Below, piece by piece: positions 4,070 through 17,900 of a stretch of DNA of 48,563 bases. The notes below the pieces were generated by a model that was not told where the DNA came from, searched no databases, and saw only the letters and a program-made list of their open reading frames with translations. The stretch is from a virus. The stretch spans positions 1 through 48,563 of IMG/VR virus record IMGVR_UViG_3300032282_003083; one strand, written 5' to 3'. Each line of letters starts with the position of its first letter. Position 1 is the first letter of the stretch. The position numbers and the translations under genes are program-made.

Positions 4070-5980
4070 ATGGCACTAGTTAACTTTAGTAACCTAGATT
4101 TTGATCAAATTAAGAGTTCGCTCAAGGAGTATTTACGAGCGAACTCTAATTTTACTGATTATGACTTTGAAGGATCAAATCTTTCAGCAATTATTGATGT
4201 ATTAGCGTACAATACTTACATTACTTCGTACAATGCTAACATGATTAGCAACGAAGTATTCATCGATAGTGCAACTTTAAGAGAAAATGTCGTATCTCTT
4301 GCAAGAGCGATTGGTTATGTGCCAAAATCTAGACGAGCCGCTGAAGCAAAAGTATCATTTTCTGTAGATACAACAAATCTTTCAACAAATCCAATTTCTT
4401 TAACTCTACAAAAAGGAATTGTTTGTACAAGTGCTGTAGCATTTGGAAATGAAAGTTATGCCTTTACAATTCAAGATCCAATTACCGTTCCAGTTGTAAA
4501 TGGAATTGCATCATTTAATAATGTTCAAGTTTTTGAAGGCACTTATGTAACTCAAAATTTTACAGTTGATGCAAATAATCCAAATCAGCGATTTGTACTC
4601 ACAAATTCTAATATTGACACAAATTTAATTCGAGTTATTGTTCGAAATACTCAAAATAGCACTGTTACTCGCAAATTTACTCTTTCAAATAATTTAATTG
4701 ATATTAATTCTGAATCAAGAGTCTTTTTTATTCAAGAAATTGAAGATCAACGCTATGAACTTATTTTTGGTGACGACGTTTTTGGCAAAAAACTTGATAA
4801 TTTAAATTATATTGAAGTTTCTTACGTCATAACAAACGGAATATCTGGGAACGGTATTAATAGTTTTAATTATAGTGGCAGATTGTTGGATAATAATGGA
4901 AATGTCGTCACAAATGATATTTCTTCAGTTACAACAGAATCAAATTCTCAATATGGTGCTGAAATTGAATCAGTTAATTCAATTAAAAATTATGCTCCAA
5001 GAATTTACGCCTCACAAAACCGTGCAGTGACTTCAGCTGACTATGAAGCGATTATTCCTACCATTTATCCTGAGGCAGAATCTATTTCTGTCTTTGGTGG
5101 AGAAACATTAAATCCACCAAAATATGGAAAGGTCTTTATTTCAATCAAACCATACAATGGAGCTTTTGTTCCAAATCCAATTAAAGATAATATCAAAGCA
5201 GGACTAAGAAAATACACTGTTGCGGGTATTGTTCCTGAAATATTGGATTTAAAATATCTCTACGTTGAATATGATTCAACAGTTTATTATAATTCCAACA
5301 CTTCTCCAGGTGCAAGTACAGTTAAATCAATAATTGCATCAAATATTGAAAAATATGCCGATTCAACAGAATTGAATAAGTATGGTGCAAGATTTAAGTA
5401 TAGTAAATTCCAGAAAATTATTGATGATAGTCACGTATCAATTACATCAAACATTACAAAAATTATAATGCGTCGTGATGCTAAAATTGTTGCAAATAGA
5501 TTTGTTGATTATGAAATTTGTTTTGGCAATCAATTTCATATTAAAAATATAAATGGATATAATATTAAATCATCAGGTTTTACAATTGATGGAGTCTCTG
5601 AAACGTTGTATATGTCGGATAAACCAAATGTTGACGGAAAGACCGGTCAAATCTTTTTCTTCTCACTCAAATCACCAACTGAACCAATTGTAAAAAGAAA
5701 TAATGTTGGTGTAATTGATTATGAGCGTGGTGAAATCAAATTATCAAGAATTAAGTTCACCTCTACATCAAAAAATGATGGTGGGGTTTCAATCGTTGAA
5801 ATTTCAGTCAGTCCTCAATCAAATGATGTTATTGGAAAAGAGGATCTTTATTTGCAACTAGATATTAATAACAGTGTGTTGAACATGCAGTCAGATGATA
5901 TCTCATCTGGTGCCAATATATCAGGTTCAACCTACATCGTGACTTCAAGTTACACAAACGGAGCCCTTGTAAGATTATAA
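4070..5980 (+). CDS. gp6: Baseplate wedge protein gp6
   Basis: gp6 forms the iris-like ring that joins the six wedges of the contractile-tail baseplate. The N-terminus shows the conserved beginning of the gp6/gpJ-like family: F..LDFDQIKSSLKEYLR, then FEGSNLSAIIDVLAYNTYI and ISNEVFIDSATLRENVV. A mid-protein region has the typical APRIYASQNRAVTSADYEAI at about 307-326. At 636 residues it is close to T4 gp6 (660). It starts directly after the gp25 stop and ends three bases before the giant gp7-like gene, so the three are almost certainly co-transcribed from the late promoter at 3639. Confidence 0.92.
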   Translation: MALVNFSNLDFDQIKSSLKEYLRANSNFTDYDFEGSNLSAIIDVLAYNTYITSYNANMISNEVFIDSATLRENVVSLARAIGYVPKSRRAAEAKVSFSVDTTNLSTNPISLTLQKGIVCTSAVAFGNESYAFTIQDPITVPVVNGIASFNNVQVFEGTYVTQNFTVDANNPNQRFVLTNSNIDTNLIRVIVRNTQNSTVTRKFTLSNNLIDINSESRVFFIQEIEDQRYELIFGDDVFGKKLDNLNYIEVSYVITNGISGNGINSFNYSGRLLDNNGNVVTNDISSVTTESNSQYGAEIESVNSIKNYAPRIYASQNRAVTSADYEAIIPTIYPEAESISVFGGETLNPPKYGKVFISIKPYNGAFVPNPIKDNIKAGLRKYTVAGIVPEILDLKYLYVEYDSTVYYNSNTSPGASTVKSIIASNIEKYADSTELNKYGARFKYSKFQKIIDDSHVSITSNITKIIMRRDAKIVANRFVDYEICFGNQFHIKNINGYNIKSSGFTIDGVSETLYMSDKPNVDGKTGQIFFFSLKSPTEPIVKRNNVGVIDYERGEIKLSRIKFTSTSKNDGGVSIVEISVSPQSNDVIGKEDLYLQLDINNSVLNMQSDDISSGANISGSTYIVTSSYTNGALVRL

Positions 5981-5983
5981 GAT

Positions 5984-8900
5984 ATGTCAGAAGTAAGAGT
6001 TAAGATTAGTCAAGTTGTCGAAAGCCAACTTCCCAGATTTGTAAAAGAAGAATTTCCTCTTGTTGTAGAATTCTTAAAACAATATTATCGCTCATTTGAA
6101 TTTCAGAGTGGATCATCGGATCTTTTGCAAAAAATAGATCAATATATAAAAATTGATCAACTTGCTAATCTTACAGAATCTACAAGCCTTACTTCTGATG
6201 TTTCTTTTGTTGATGATGAGATTTCAGTCTCTTCAACTTATGGATTTCCAGACTCTTATGGTTTAATTTTAATTGACGATGAGATCATTACATATACGTC
6301 TAAAACCTCAACAAAGTTTCAAGGTTGCATAAGAGGATTTAGTGGTGTAACTTCATATGATGATCCAACAACAACAGATCAACTCATATTTTCAACCTCT
6401 GAAGTTGCTGAACATACATCTGGATCCGAAGTAACAAACTTAAGCATTCTTTTTCTTAAAGAATTTTTTAACAAACTTAAAAAACAAGTTAGTCCGGGTT
6501 TTGAGAGCAGATCATTATATTCAAGTTTAAATGATGGTTTGTTTGTTAAGCAATCAAAAGATTTTTATTCCTCAAAAGGAACTGATGCTTCCTTTAAAAT
6601 TTTATTTGGTGCTTTATACGGTAAAGATGTTGAAGTTATACGTCCAAGAGATTATTTAATCCAACCATCCGACGCTCAATACAGAATTACTAAAGATCTT
6701 GTAGTCGAAGCAATTGATGGGGATCCTATGGATCTCATAAACAAAACTCTTTATCAAGATTATGACGGATTCTTTAAAAAAGCAGAAGGAACAATATCCA
6801 AAGTTGAAAGAATAGTTCGTGGAGAAAAAGAATATTACATAATTAGTCTTGATTATGATTATGATAAAGATATTAATGTATCTGGAACGGTACTGGGAGA
6901 ATTTAGCATTCATCCAACAACACAATTAGTTGATAATGCAGATTCTTCATCAACAACAATAGAAGTTGATTCTACAGTTGGTTTTCCACCTTCTGGTACA
7001 TTAATTGCCAAATTGTCAAATGGAACATCATTAACAATTACTTATACTGAAAAATCACTAAACCAATTTTATGGTTGTTCTGGAATTACACAAAAATTGA
7101 CTGATGGTCAGTTAATTAGACTTGATGCTTTTGCATATGGATACGCTACAAACACCACTTCTGATAAAGTAAAGGTTAGAGTTACTGGAGTTTTATCTGA
7201 TATTGATATTTTAGATAAAACATTTTTATATCAAAGAGATGATTTGATTAAAATCAAATGTCTTGGAGCAAATTTAACTGATTATAAATCAAACAACTGG
7301 TTTTATAATGTTTCAACCAGATATGATGTCAAAACAATTCAACTTTTAGATTCTTCAGATTTTACTTATAGAGTAAATCTTTATGATAGCCACAATTTTT
7401 CAATTGGAGATTCAATTACATTAATTAGATCTGATGATAAAGAATTTACATCAATAATTGTATCTGAAGAAATTACTTCAACTTCTCAATCTAGTGTAAT
7501 TTCTTTACAAAACAGAACTTCTTTTGTTATAAAAGGTCAAGGAGAATTAGACACAACAAAATTTTATACAATTAGAAAAAATATTTTAAAGGTAAATTCT
7601 TCAAATTATTCCAATCTTGCAAAGTATACAGCAAACGTTCAGAATACGTATACAGATTTAGATGAAACATTATACGTCGCATCTTCTTCTTTACCAAATT
7701 ATTTAAATCAAGCAATTAATATTATTGATAGATCAGTTACTTTTTCTGGTACGTTTTCTGGAACAGACTTAAATATTGGCATTCATAATTTTTATACTGG
7801 CGATATAATCGTATATAATCCAGAAAGTTCTTCTAACAAACTAGATTTACTTAAGGGAATTTATTTTGTTAAAAAAGTAGATGAAACTACAATAAAATTA
7901 GCAAGAAGTAGAGAAAATATTTTTACAAATAACTTTATTAGCGTATCTGGAACTGTTACAAATAACAAGTTTTATTTTTATAAGTTTTCTGATGACAATT
8001 TAAACTTCAATTCTGTTGAGAATCAGAAACTCATTAGAAAACTTTCACCAGCAAAAAATGATGTTGATACTCATGAAACGATTCCAGGATCAACAGGAAT
8101 TTTTATTAATGGCGTAGAATTATTAAATTATAAATCTGAAGATCTAGTTTACTATGGGCAAATTGAATCTATTAATGTTTTAAGTCAAGGTAATGGATAT
8201 GATGTAATAAATCCCCCAGTTTTAACAATATCTGATGATATTGGAAGTGGATCTTCTGGATATTGTTCTGTAGTTGGAAGTCTTGATAGAATTGAAGTTA
8301 TTGATCCAGGATTCGATTATCTTGAAGATCCAATTATCACTGTTTCTGGAGGAAATGGTTCTGGAGCGTTGGTTAAAGCTAACTTAGTGGAGTTTGACCA
8401 TTTTGTTCAATTTAATTCAACTTCTCCTGCAGGGCATGTAAACATTGCAAATAACACTGTAGGATTTTCTTCATATCATAAATTTAGAAGTGCTGAAAAG
8501 GTAATTTATAATTCTCAAGGTGGAACTGATGTTGGTGGTTTATCAAATGGTGCATTTTATTATGTTTCTATTCAAGATGCTTTTACAGTAAAGTTGCATA
8601 ATACTCTTGATGATGCTGTTGTAGGTATTAACACAATTGATTTGACATCATATGGAACAGGAATTCATAAACTTTCTTCAATTATTAAAAAGAAAAAACT
8701 TGGTTCAATAACTGTTTTATCTTCTGGAACTGGATATCAAAATAAAAAAGTAACAACGTTACCTATTGGAATCAATACAGCTTCTAGTGTTGTTACAATT
8801 TCAAATCACGGATTTGAAAATGGTGAGTTGATTTCATATCAAACTACAGGATCTACCATTGGAGGATTGTCTACATCATCAAATTATTACGTCACAAAAG

Positions 8901-11900
8901 TTTCTGATAGTCAATTTAGATTATCAGCAGTGGGAATTAGTACAGAACTTCAAAGTTTTTACTTTGATACTAAACAGTATATTGATTTTACTTCTACTGG
9001 AAGTGGAACTCATATATTCAACTATCCAGATATTTCAATCGAAGTAAAAGATAGAATTGGAGTATCAACTTTATCTGGCCAAAACTTTAGTGCTGTTTTA
9101 CAACCAATCTTTAGAGGATCGATTAATTCTGTTTTTGTAGAAAACGGTGGAACTAATTATGGTTCTGAAGAAATTTTAAACTATGAAAGACAACCATCTT
9201 TCACTTTGACAAATGGAAGTGGAGCGGAAGTTTTACCAATCGTATCAAATGGAAAAATTGTAGAAGTTTTAGTTGTCAATGGCGGATCTGGATACAATTC
9301 TGTTCCAAATTTAACAATCACTGGTACAGGCACTGGAGCGCAATTAACTCCTGTAGTATCTGAGGGAATACTATCAGAAGTTAAAGTTATTTCTGGCGGA
9401 AATGGATATTCGTCCACAACTTTTGTAACTGTAACTGCTGCGGGATCGGAAGCAAAATTTGGTGCTCAAATAAAATCTTGGAGAATAAATTTAGTTGAAA
9501 GATTAATCAGTTCAAATCAAATTCCAGATGATGATGGAATAATCGCAAAATCTTTAAATCAAAATTTTGGACTTGAATATGCTCATGCATATGCTCCAAG
9601 AAAATTAAGATCTTCTGTCTTGGCGAAAAAATTTAAAGACGGCAATCCTATCTTTATTCCTGATATACAAGTTTTTTCTGGAGTAGAAATTTTATCAGAC
9701 GCACATTCTCCAATTATTGGTTGGGCTTATGATGGAAATCCAATATATGGTCCTTATGGATATTCTACTCCTAGTGGTGGCGTTATAAAATGTTTGAAAC
9801 CTGGATATTCTTTGGCATTAAAATCCAATAGACCAAGTTCTTCAATTTATCCATCGGGGATTTTTATTGATGATTATGAATTTACTGGATCTGGAGATCT
9901 TGACAAATACAATGGAAGATTCTGTATAACTCCAGAATATCCAAATGGAATTTATGCATATTTTTGTACGATCAATTCTGTTTCGGCAGATACTTCTGGT
10001 ACATTTAAAAACTATAGAAGACCTCTATTCCCATATGCAATTGGAAATGAATACAAATCAAAACCAATTGATTTTAACTTCCAAAAATCATCCAATCAAG
10101 ACGAAATTGATATTAACAAAACTGGATGGTTGAGAAATACAACTCCATATAATGCAACTAGAACAAGAAGTTACTACGATTATATCATTGATCCAAACAA
10201 AATTAAAAAACAATTGTCCGTTGTCAAAGGAACAACAAAAGGAAGTATAAGTTCAATCGGAATTATTACAGGAGGAAATGGATATCAAATTGATGATCAA
10301 CTTATATTTGATAATAAAGGAACTAATGGGTCGGGTCTTAATGCAAAAGTTTCTACAATTGGCGGAAAACAAATATCACAAATAGGCGTTGCAAATTCTA
10401 CAGTTTACAATGTCGAATTTGTTCCATATGGGGCAAACTCCTTTATTGGATTTGCGACTCAACCACACGCTTTTTTAAACAATGATATTGTAACAATATC
10501 ATCATCTTTAGATTATCAAAAATCTGGCTTAATTGGAATTAGTACAAATACTTTAATTCTTACAAGTGGAATTGGAACAACCACTTCTACCGGATCTGTG
10601 GCTTATTTTCAAGTTAGTGGATTGTTAAATTATCCAAATATTAGAGAAAATGATATATATCAAATTGGAAATGAACAAGTTCAAATTTTAAATATTGATA
10701 ATCTATCTTCTAGAATTAAAGTTCTTAGAAATATCAATAATGGAGCAGGATTATCAACATATTTTGCAGGAACAACTTTAACTGAGGTAACTAGAAAATT
10801 ACAACTTACTTTTGGAATTTCAACGTCATATCAATATGATTTCAATAAAGAGTTTTATTTTGATCCCGCAGAATCTGTGGGTCTTGGAACAACTGCTGGA
10901 CCTGGAATTGGATATACGTTATCATTTGCCAATCCTGGGGCAGGAATAACTCAAATCAATATTCCTACCAGAGCAATTTATTTGCCAAATCATCAATTAA
11001 AAACTGGAACTCCACTTATCTATTCTTCAAATGGTGGAACACCAATATCGATCTCTACAAACGGAATTGCAAGTTTTCAGATTCCAGAAAATTCAGTTGT
11101 ATACGCGGCTAAAATTTCATCTGATTTAATCGGCATCTCAACGATTAAAGTTGGTCTTGGAACAACAGGATCTTTCATTGGAATTGGAAGCACGGTTGCA
11201 AATATTGCATATCTCACAAATATTGGTGTAGGAAATACTCATAGTTTTACAACAGTTTTTTCAAATACATTAGTAGCACAAGTAAGTAGAAATCAAGTAA
11301 CAGTATCGACAGCAACAACTCACGGACTGCAGACAAATGATACTGTTTATCTTGAAATAAAACCAACATTAACAAAAACAGTAGTAGTCAAATATGATGA
11401 TTATAATAGAAGACTTGTAGTTAATCCTCAATCATTTGTATCTGGAAATGTTGATCTTGTAAATGATGCTATTACATTAACAAATCATCAGTATGTAACA
11501 GGAGAAAAAATTATTCATACATCATCTTCTCCTTGTGGTGGACTGGCTAATGAAGAAATTTATTATGCGATTGTTGTTGATGAAAATAAAATTAAATTAG
11601 CAAAAACTTATTATGATGCAACTAAGCCAATACCAAATATAATTGGGATTAGCACTTCTTCTTTTGGAACAATATCTCAAATAAATCCACAGATCAAATT
11701 AACAAAAAATTATAATCTTACATTTGATGTATCAGATTCATCTTTGTCATTCTTTAATAATGGAGTACAATACTCTGCTTTTGACTTGAATTTCTATACA
11801 GATCCAGAATTCAAAAATGTTTTTGATTCTACAGAATCTTCTTCTTCATTTGAAATTGTAAAATCCGGTTCCATTGGAATCACAACAACGGCAACAGTTA

Positions 11901-14900
11901 CTATTAAAACAAATGACGTTCTTCCTTCAATTCTATATTATTCCTTAGATCCAATCAATTTGACAATTAATGATTCAACCAAATCTGAAATTATTAGAGA
12001 TGATGAATTATTAAATCACAATCAAATTTTATTAGAAAGTAGTGTTTACTCCGGAAAATTTAATGTTACTAATATATCAAATACTAAATTTGCATACACT
12101 GTTTTAGAAAAACCAGAGGCAAGTCAATACACATCAATTGATGGTCTTTTTGATTACTATACTAATTCTCCAACAGCTTTTGGAAGAATCAATTCTGTTT
12201 CTATTACTTCAAAAGGAAGAAACTATCAAAAAGTTCCTAAAGTTATAGATGTATCTTCCGATTATGGGACAGGAGCAGTATTGCTTGCATCAAGTTCTGG
12301 AATTGGATCGATTACAAATGTAGAAATTCAAGATATTGGATTTGATTATCCTTCAGATTTAAGTTTACAACCAACATCAAAATTACCAGAAATTTTAAAG
12401 ATTGAATCACTTTCGTCATTTAAATCTATAGGAATTAGTTCTGTTGGTAAAAACTATACAATTGCTCCCAATCTTGTCGTAATTGATTCAGTAACTAATA
12501 AAGTAGTTTCTGACGTTGATTTAAAATACAATATTGGCGATTCTAAAGTTACAATTTTAAAAAACACTAAGGGAATTAGTAATGTAACTCCAAAAATTAT
12601 CCCGACAAATAATATTAATGGAGTTGGAATAAGCACGATTAAATTTATTGATTCTACAAAAGATGTTGTTGTAACTCTTGGAGCAAGTTTTAGTAATGCT
12701 GCAGATTTTCCATTTAATATTGGTGATAAAGTATTAATTGAAAGCATCAGTGTTGGAGTAGGGTCAACAGCAAAAGGTTACAATTCTGAAAATTATAATT
12801 ATGCGCTATTTACAGTAGTAAACACTGATCCAAACATTGGAGGTATTGGAGCTACAGTTTCTTATAACTTATCAAATTACTTATCATCAAGTCAAATTCC
12901 AGGAACATTTGATCCTATCAATTCTTATGGAAGAATTATACCAGAAAAACATTTTCCAATTTTTGATATTCAACTTGAAAAAAATCAGTTTTATATCGGA
13001 GAAAATATTTACTCAGAAACAGCATCTGGATCTGTTTTAAGTTGGGAAGATGATAGTAGTTATTTAAAGGTAGCGACAGAACTAGATTTTGCTGAAAATC
13101 AAATTGTATTTGGAGAATCTTCAAATTCTCAGGGAAGAATTGAAAAAGTGATTAAATTTGATTCTCTTTATAATGTAAAATCTTCATCAATAGTTAAAAA
13201 GGGTTGGAATTCTGAAACAGGATTTTTAGATAATAATTTCCAAAGAACGCATGACAATGATTATTATCAATATTTTTCATATGCTCTTCGCTCAGAAGTC
13301 TCATTAGATACGTGGAATGATGCTGTTAGTGATTTAAATCATACTGCCGGATTTAAGAAATTTAGTGATTTAATAGTCGAATCTTCTCCAGAATTTTCTG
13401 GAATTTCTACAAATCAAAATAATGGCGATTTTACTGCTACAGTGGATATTAACACAGTTATTGACACAAATTGTATTTTTGATTTTGACCTTGCAAAGGA
13501 AAATAATATTTTCTTAAATAACAAAACCGTTTCAAACGAAATAACTTTTAATTCAAAAATAATTCAAGATTATATCGAATCAATTGGTAATAGAGTTTTA
13601 ATGATTGATGACTTAAGTCCTCAGTTTAATAGTTCTCCGAGATCTACAGAATTCAGTATTGTTGACACATTCTCAGTTGATGCATTTGATTCTAATGCAT
13701 ATAGATTTAGAAAATATATTGCTTTAGTTACTGATAGATTTACAATCACCGATCAAGAAATGATTCTTGTATCATTGCTTCATAATAATGTAAATGGTTA
13801 TCTAAATCAATATGGTCGTGTTGAAACATTACGTGATTTAGGATCTTTTGATTTCTTAATTGCTGGAACAGAAGCAAATTTATTATTCTATCCAAATTAT
13901 TATTCAGTTAATAACTATGATGTAAGTTTAGCATCATATAATTTAAAAGATAGTATAACTGGAATTGGAACCGTTTCTTTAGGAAATTCTATTGTTTTAA
14001 AGACATCTACAAAAAATATTCCAATAGGAACTTCTACTCCAACAACAATAGTTGGAATTGCTTCTACTTATAGAGCATCAAAACTTTTAATTCAAATTGA
14101 AGCTTCTGATAAATCTTATTTTGAAGTTGATGAGGTTACTGTAATTCATAATGGAACTGATGCTACTTTATTAGAATATGGTCAGATAACGACAGATACT
14201 TTGACTCCATTATCAAGCAGTGGAATAGGAACATATAATGCCACAATTTCAGGATCTAATTTGAACATTTCTTTAACTCCAAATTCTGGATTGGGAACTG
14301 ATTACAATGTAAATGCCTTTATTGTTTCTATAGGCAATACTTCTTCATCAACAACAGGTTCACAAACTATTACTGATTCTATTATTTCATCTACTATAAC
14401 GTCGATTGCATCTTCAACTTCTCCTACAGCTACATCTGTTGCACAATACTCTAGTGATTATTTTGGAGCATATTATATTGCAGTTGTTGAAGATAAAACA
14501 AATAATCAATATCAAATTTCAGAATTAGTTTCGGTATCAAATAGTTCAAACACATCTTTGACAGAATTTGCTGTTCTTCAGACAGGATCATCTGTAGGAT
14601 CATTCAGTATTAATAATACAGGAAGTACAAATCTGTATTTTACACCAATTGCAAATGCAAATGTTGAAGTTCGAGTTTATCAACACACAATTACAAATAT
14701 ACACGATTCATCTTTAACTAAATCAATAGATTTGGTAAATGGATCAATTGATTCAATTTATGGAACATATACTGGTACAGAAATTGATGTTAGAAAGTCA
14801 TTCTACTTGACATATAAAAATAAACCAATTTTTGAAAGATATATTGTCGGAAGTGCTTCAACTGTAGTTAATACTACTACTAATAAAATAAGAGTTCCAC

Positions 14901-17900
14901 AGCATTTCTTTGTAACTGGTGAAGAAATTTCTTATACCTACACTGGTGCAGGAACTTCGACAACAAATGCAATCGGAATTGGAAGCACGGTTATCCCTGG
15001 GATTGGATCAACAGATAAACTTCCTTCGACTTTATATGTTGTTAAATCTAGTGAAATTGATATCCAAGTTGCAGCTTCAGCATCAGAAGCATTAAGAACT
15101 CCTCCAAATGTTCTTACATTGTCGAGTGTTGGTATTGGTACATCTCATGTTTTAAGATCTAAAAATCAAAATGCTAAAGTTTTAATTGGAATTGATAATG
15201 TTATCCAATCACCAATTGTATCGACATCTGTAACAACTACATTAGTTCATAATGTTGAAATAATTGACAGTTCAATTTATGTCGCTGGAATTACTTCTTT
15301 CTTTGCTGGCGATATTGTAAAAATTGATAATGAATTAATGAGATTGACTGCTGTTGGATTTGGAACAACAAATAACATTTTGGTTGATAGGCAATGGATG
15401 GGATCTGGATTATCAACTCATGCATCTGGCAGTGTTGTAACTAAGGTTTTGGGCAACTATAATATTGTGAATAATGTAATTAATTTTTCTGATGCACCAT
15501 ATGGAGAAGTTCCTTTTCCCAATCCATCAAACAGACCAGATGAACAAGATTACATAGGACTCTCCACAAGTTCGACTTTTAGTGGACGTGTATTCTTAAA
15601 ATCAGGAAATCCTGGCTCATTACAGGAATCTTATTATAATAATTATATCTTCGATGATATTTCTAATCAATTTAATGCTACAAATAAAGATTTTACTTTA
15701 AAATCAAATTCTCAAAATATCACTGGCGTATCAACATCAAATGCAATTATATTAATTAACTCAATATTCCAACAACCTAGAAGATTGGGTGCAATTGATA
15801 TAATTGGTGATTACTCTTTAAACGAATCTTCTGGAATAACCACTATATCATTTACTGGTGCAGCATCTTCTATTGCGTATGATGTAAACACTGCATCAGT
15901 TCCTCGTGGTGGAGTTATTGTATCTGTTGGTTCTACTGCAGGATTTGGTTATCAGCCTCTTGTTTCTGCAGGCGGAACAGCGATTGTCTCAGTTGCTGGA
16001 ACAATTTCTGCAATCAGTATTGGAAATAGTGGTTCTGGTTATAGATCTGGATTGCAAACAGTTAAAGTTGGTGTTGCAATTTCAAGTACAGGAATTCCAA
16101 ATATCACTTATGTTGGTGTTGCAACAGTTGTAAATGGTCATGTAACAGGCGTTGCAATTACCAATCCAGGAGTTGGTTATACAACAACAAATCCTCCAAT
16201 TGTTATTTTTGATACTCCTCTTTCATATTCAAATGTTCCATTAATTTATAGTTCTTCATCAAAAGTTGGTGTTGGAACTGAAACTACAGTTGATATCATT
16301 GTTGGACAAGGTTCTAGTATCATCAATTTCGAAATTAAAAATATTGGACACTCCTATGGTCAAGGAGAAATATTGACTGTTGCAATCGGCGGAACTGTGG
16401 GAATTCCTACAAATACATCTTTACAATTTAAGGAATTCCAAATTTCTGTAGATAGAACATTTACAGATAGTTTTTCTGGATGGTCTGTTGGCGATCTTCA
16501 AGTCTTTGATTCACTTGACTCTCTGTTTGATGGAGAAAGAAAAGACTTCCCATTAAGTATTGATGGACAACAAACATCAATAAGAGCTAAAAAAGGTTCA
16601 AATATTGATATTCAAGCAACTCTGTTAGTATTCGTCAATGATATCTTACAAGTTCCTGGAACTGGTTACATATTTAATGGAGGAAGTATTATTACTTTCC
16701 CAGAACCTCCAAAATCAGAAACTAAATCAAAGATAATTTTTTATAAGGGAAATTCTGCTATTGACGTTGAATTTATTGATATTCTTGAAACTGTTAAAGT
16801 TGGTGATAATTTAACATTAACATCAGATAATTCCATATTATCCCAAAATGAAAGACTTGTTACTCAAATTAAATCGTCAGATACAGTATTGACAAATTTA
16901 TACGATGGTCCTGGAATTTCTGTAGATACAACATTATTGAGACCAATAACTTGGTGCAAACAAACTGAAGATATGATTATCAATGGACAAAGAGTTGGAA
17001 AAGATAGAGATAGTTATGAATCTTTGATTCAACCAACTACAAATATTATTCAAAATGTTGGTATTAATTCCACAGAAATATTTGTTGAGAGCGTAAAGAC
17101 TTTCTTTGATAACGCTAGTGAGTATGCATCATCAGAAAATCAACCTAAGAAAATTTTAATCACATCTCAAGATACTTTGGTTGCTGCTGCTGCAACAGCT
17201 GTGGTTTCTGCTGCAGGAACTATTAGTTCTATTGTAATTAGTGATGGTGGAGCAAGATATACTGTTGCACCAGATGTTACGATTGAAAATCCAGTTGGAC
17301 TTGGATCAACTCAAAGAGCATCTGCAGTTTCTTCGATAACTTCTGGAATTGTAACTACTATTTCAGTAACCAGTCCTGGAACTGGATATACAAGCACAAA
17401 TCCACCGCTTGTATTAATTGGATTCCCAACTCCAACTAAAGAAGTTATTACTGGAGTTTCTTATGCCGGAGATTTTGGTGTAATTACTGGAATTAAAACA
17501 ACTTCTGTAGGTGTGGCTTCTACTGGTCTTGTACTAGATCTCTTTATTCCAACAAATTCATTCCTTAGAAACACTAAAGTTAATAGTGTTGGTATTGCAA
17601 CAACAGGAGTAAGTGGAATTCAAACTGGATATTACTTTACCATTTTTAATTCAAATGTTGGTTCCGCAGTTACATCTCTTAGACAAAATGGAACAGTTGT
17701 TGGATATGGAACACAATTTATTGATAACATTTATGAGGTAGCGGCTGTTTCAATTGCACAAACAAGTGTTCCGGGAATTGGCGTAACTTATGTTGCAAAG
17801 GTAACTGTAAGTCTTCAAAGTTATAATGGAATTTCTGGAATAGGATTTAGCAATTTCTACGGCGAATATAGTTGGGGAAGAATTACAAATCTAACAAGAC

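Noticed and set aside
4061-4070. GATAAATG at the gp25-gp6 junction as a late promoter
   Set aside because: It lacks the final TA of the octamer and overlaps the gp6 start codon, so no transcript from it could include the start.
6656-6925. Minus-strand 89-residue hydrophobic frame inside the giant gene
   Set aside because: A shadow of AT-rich Lys/Asn/Ile codons of the gp7-like gene; no promoter or ribosome site.
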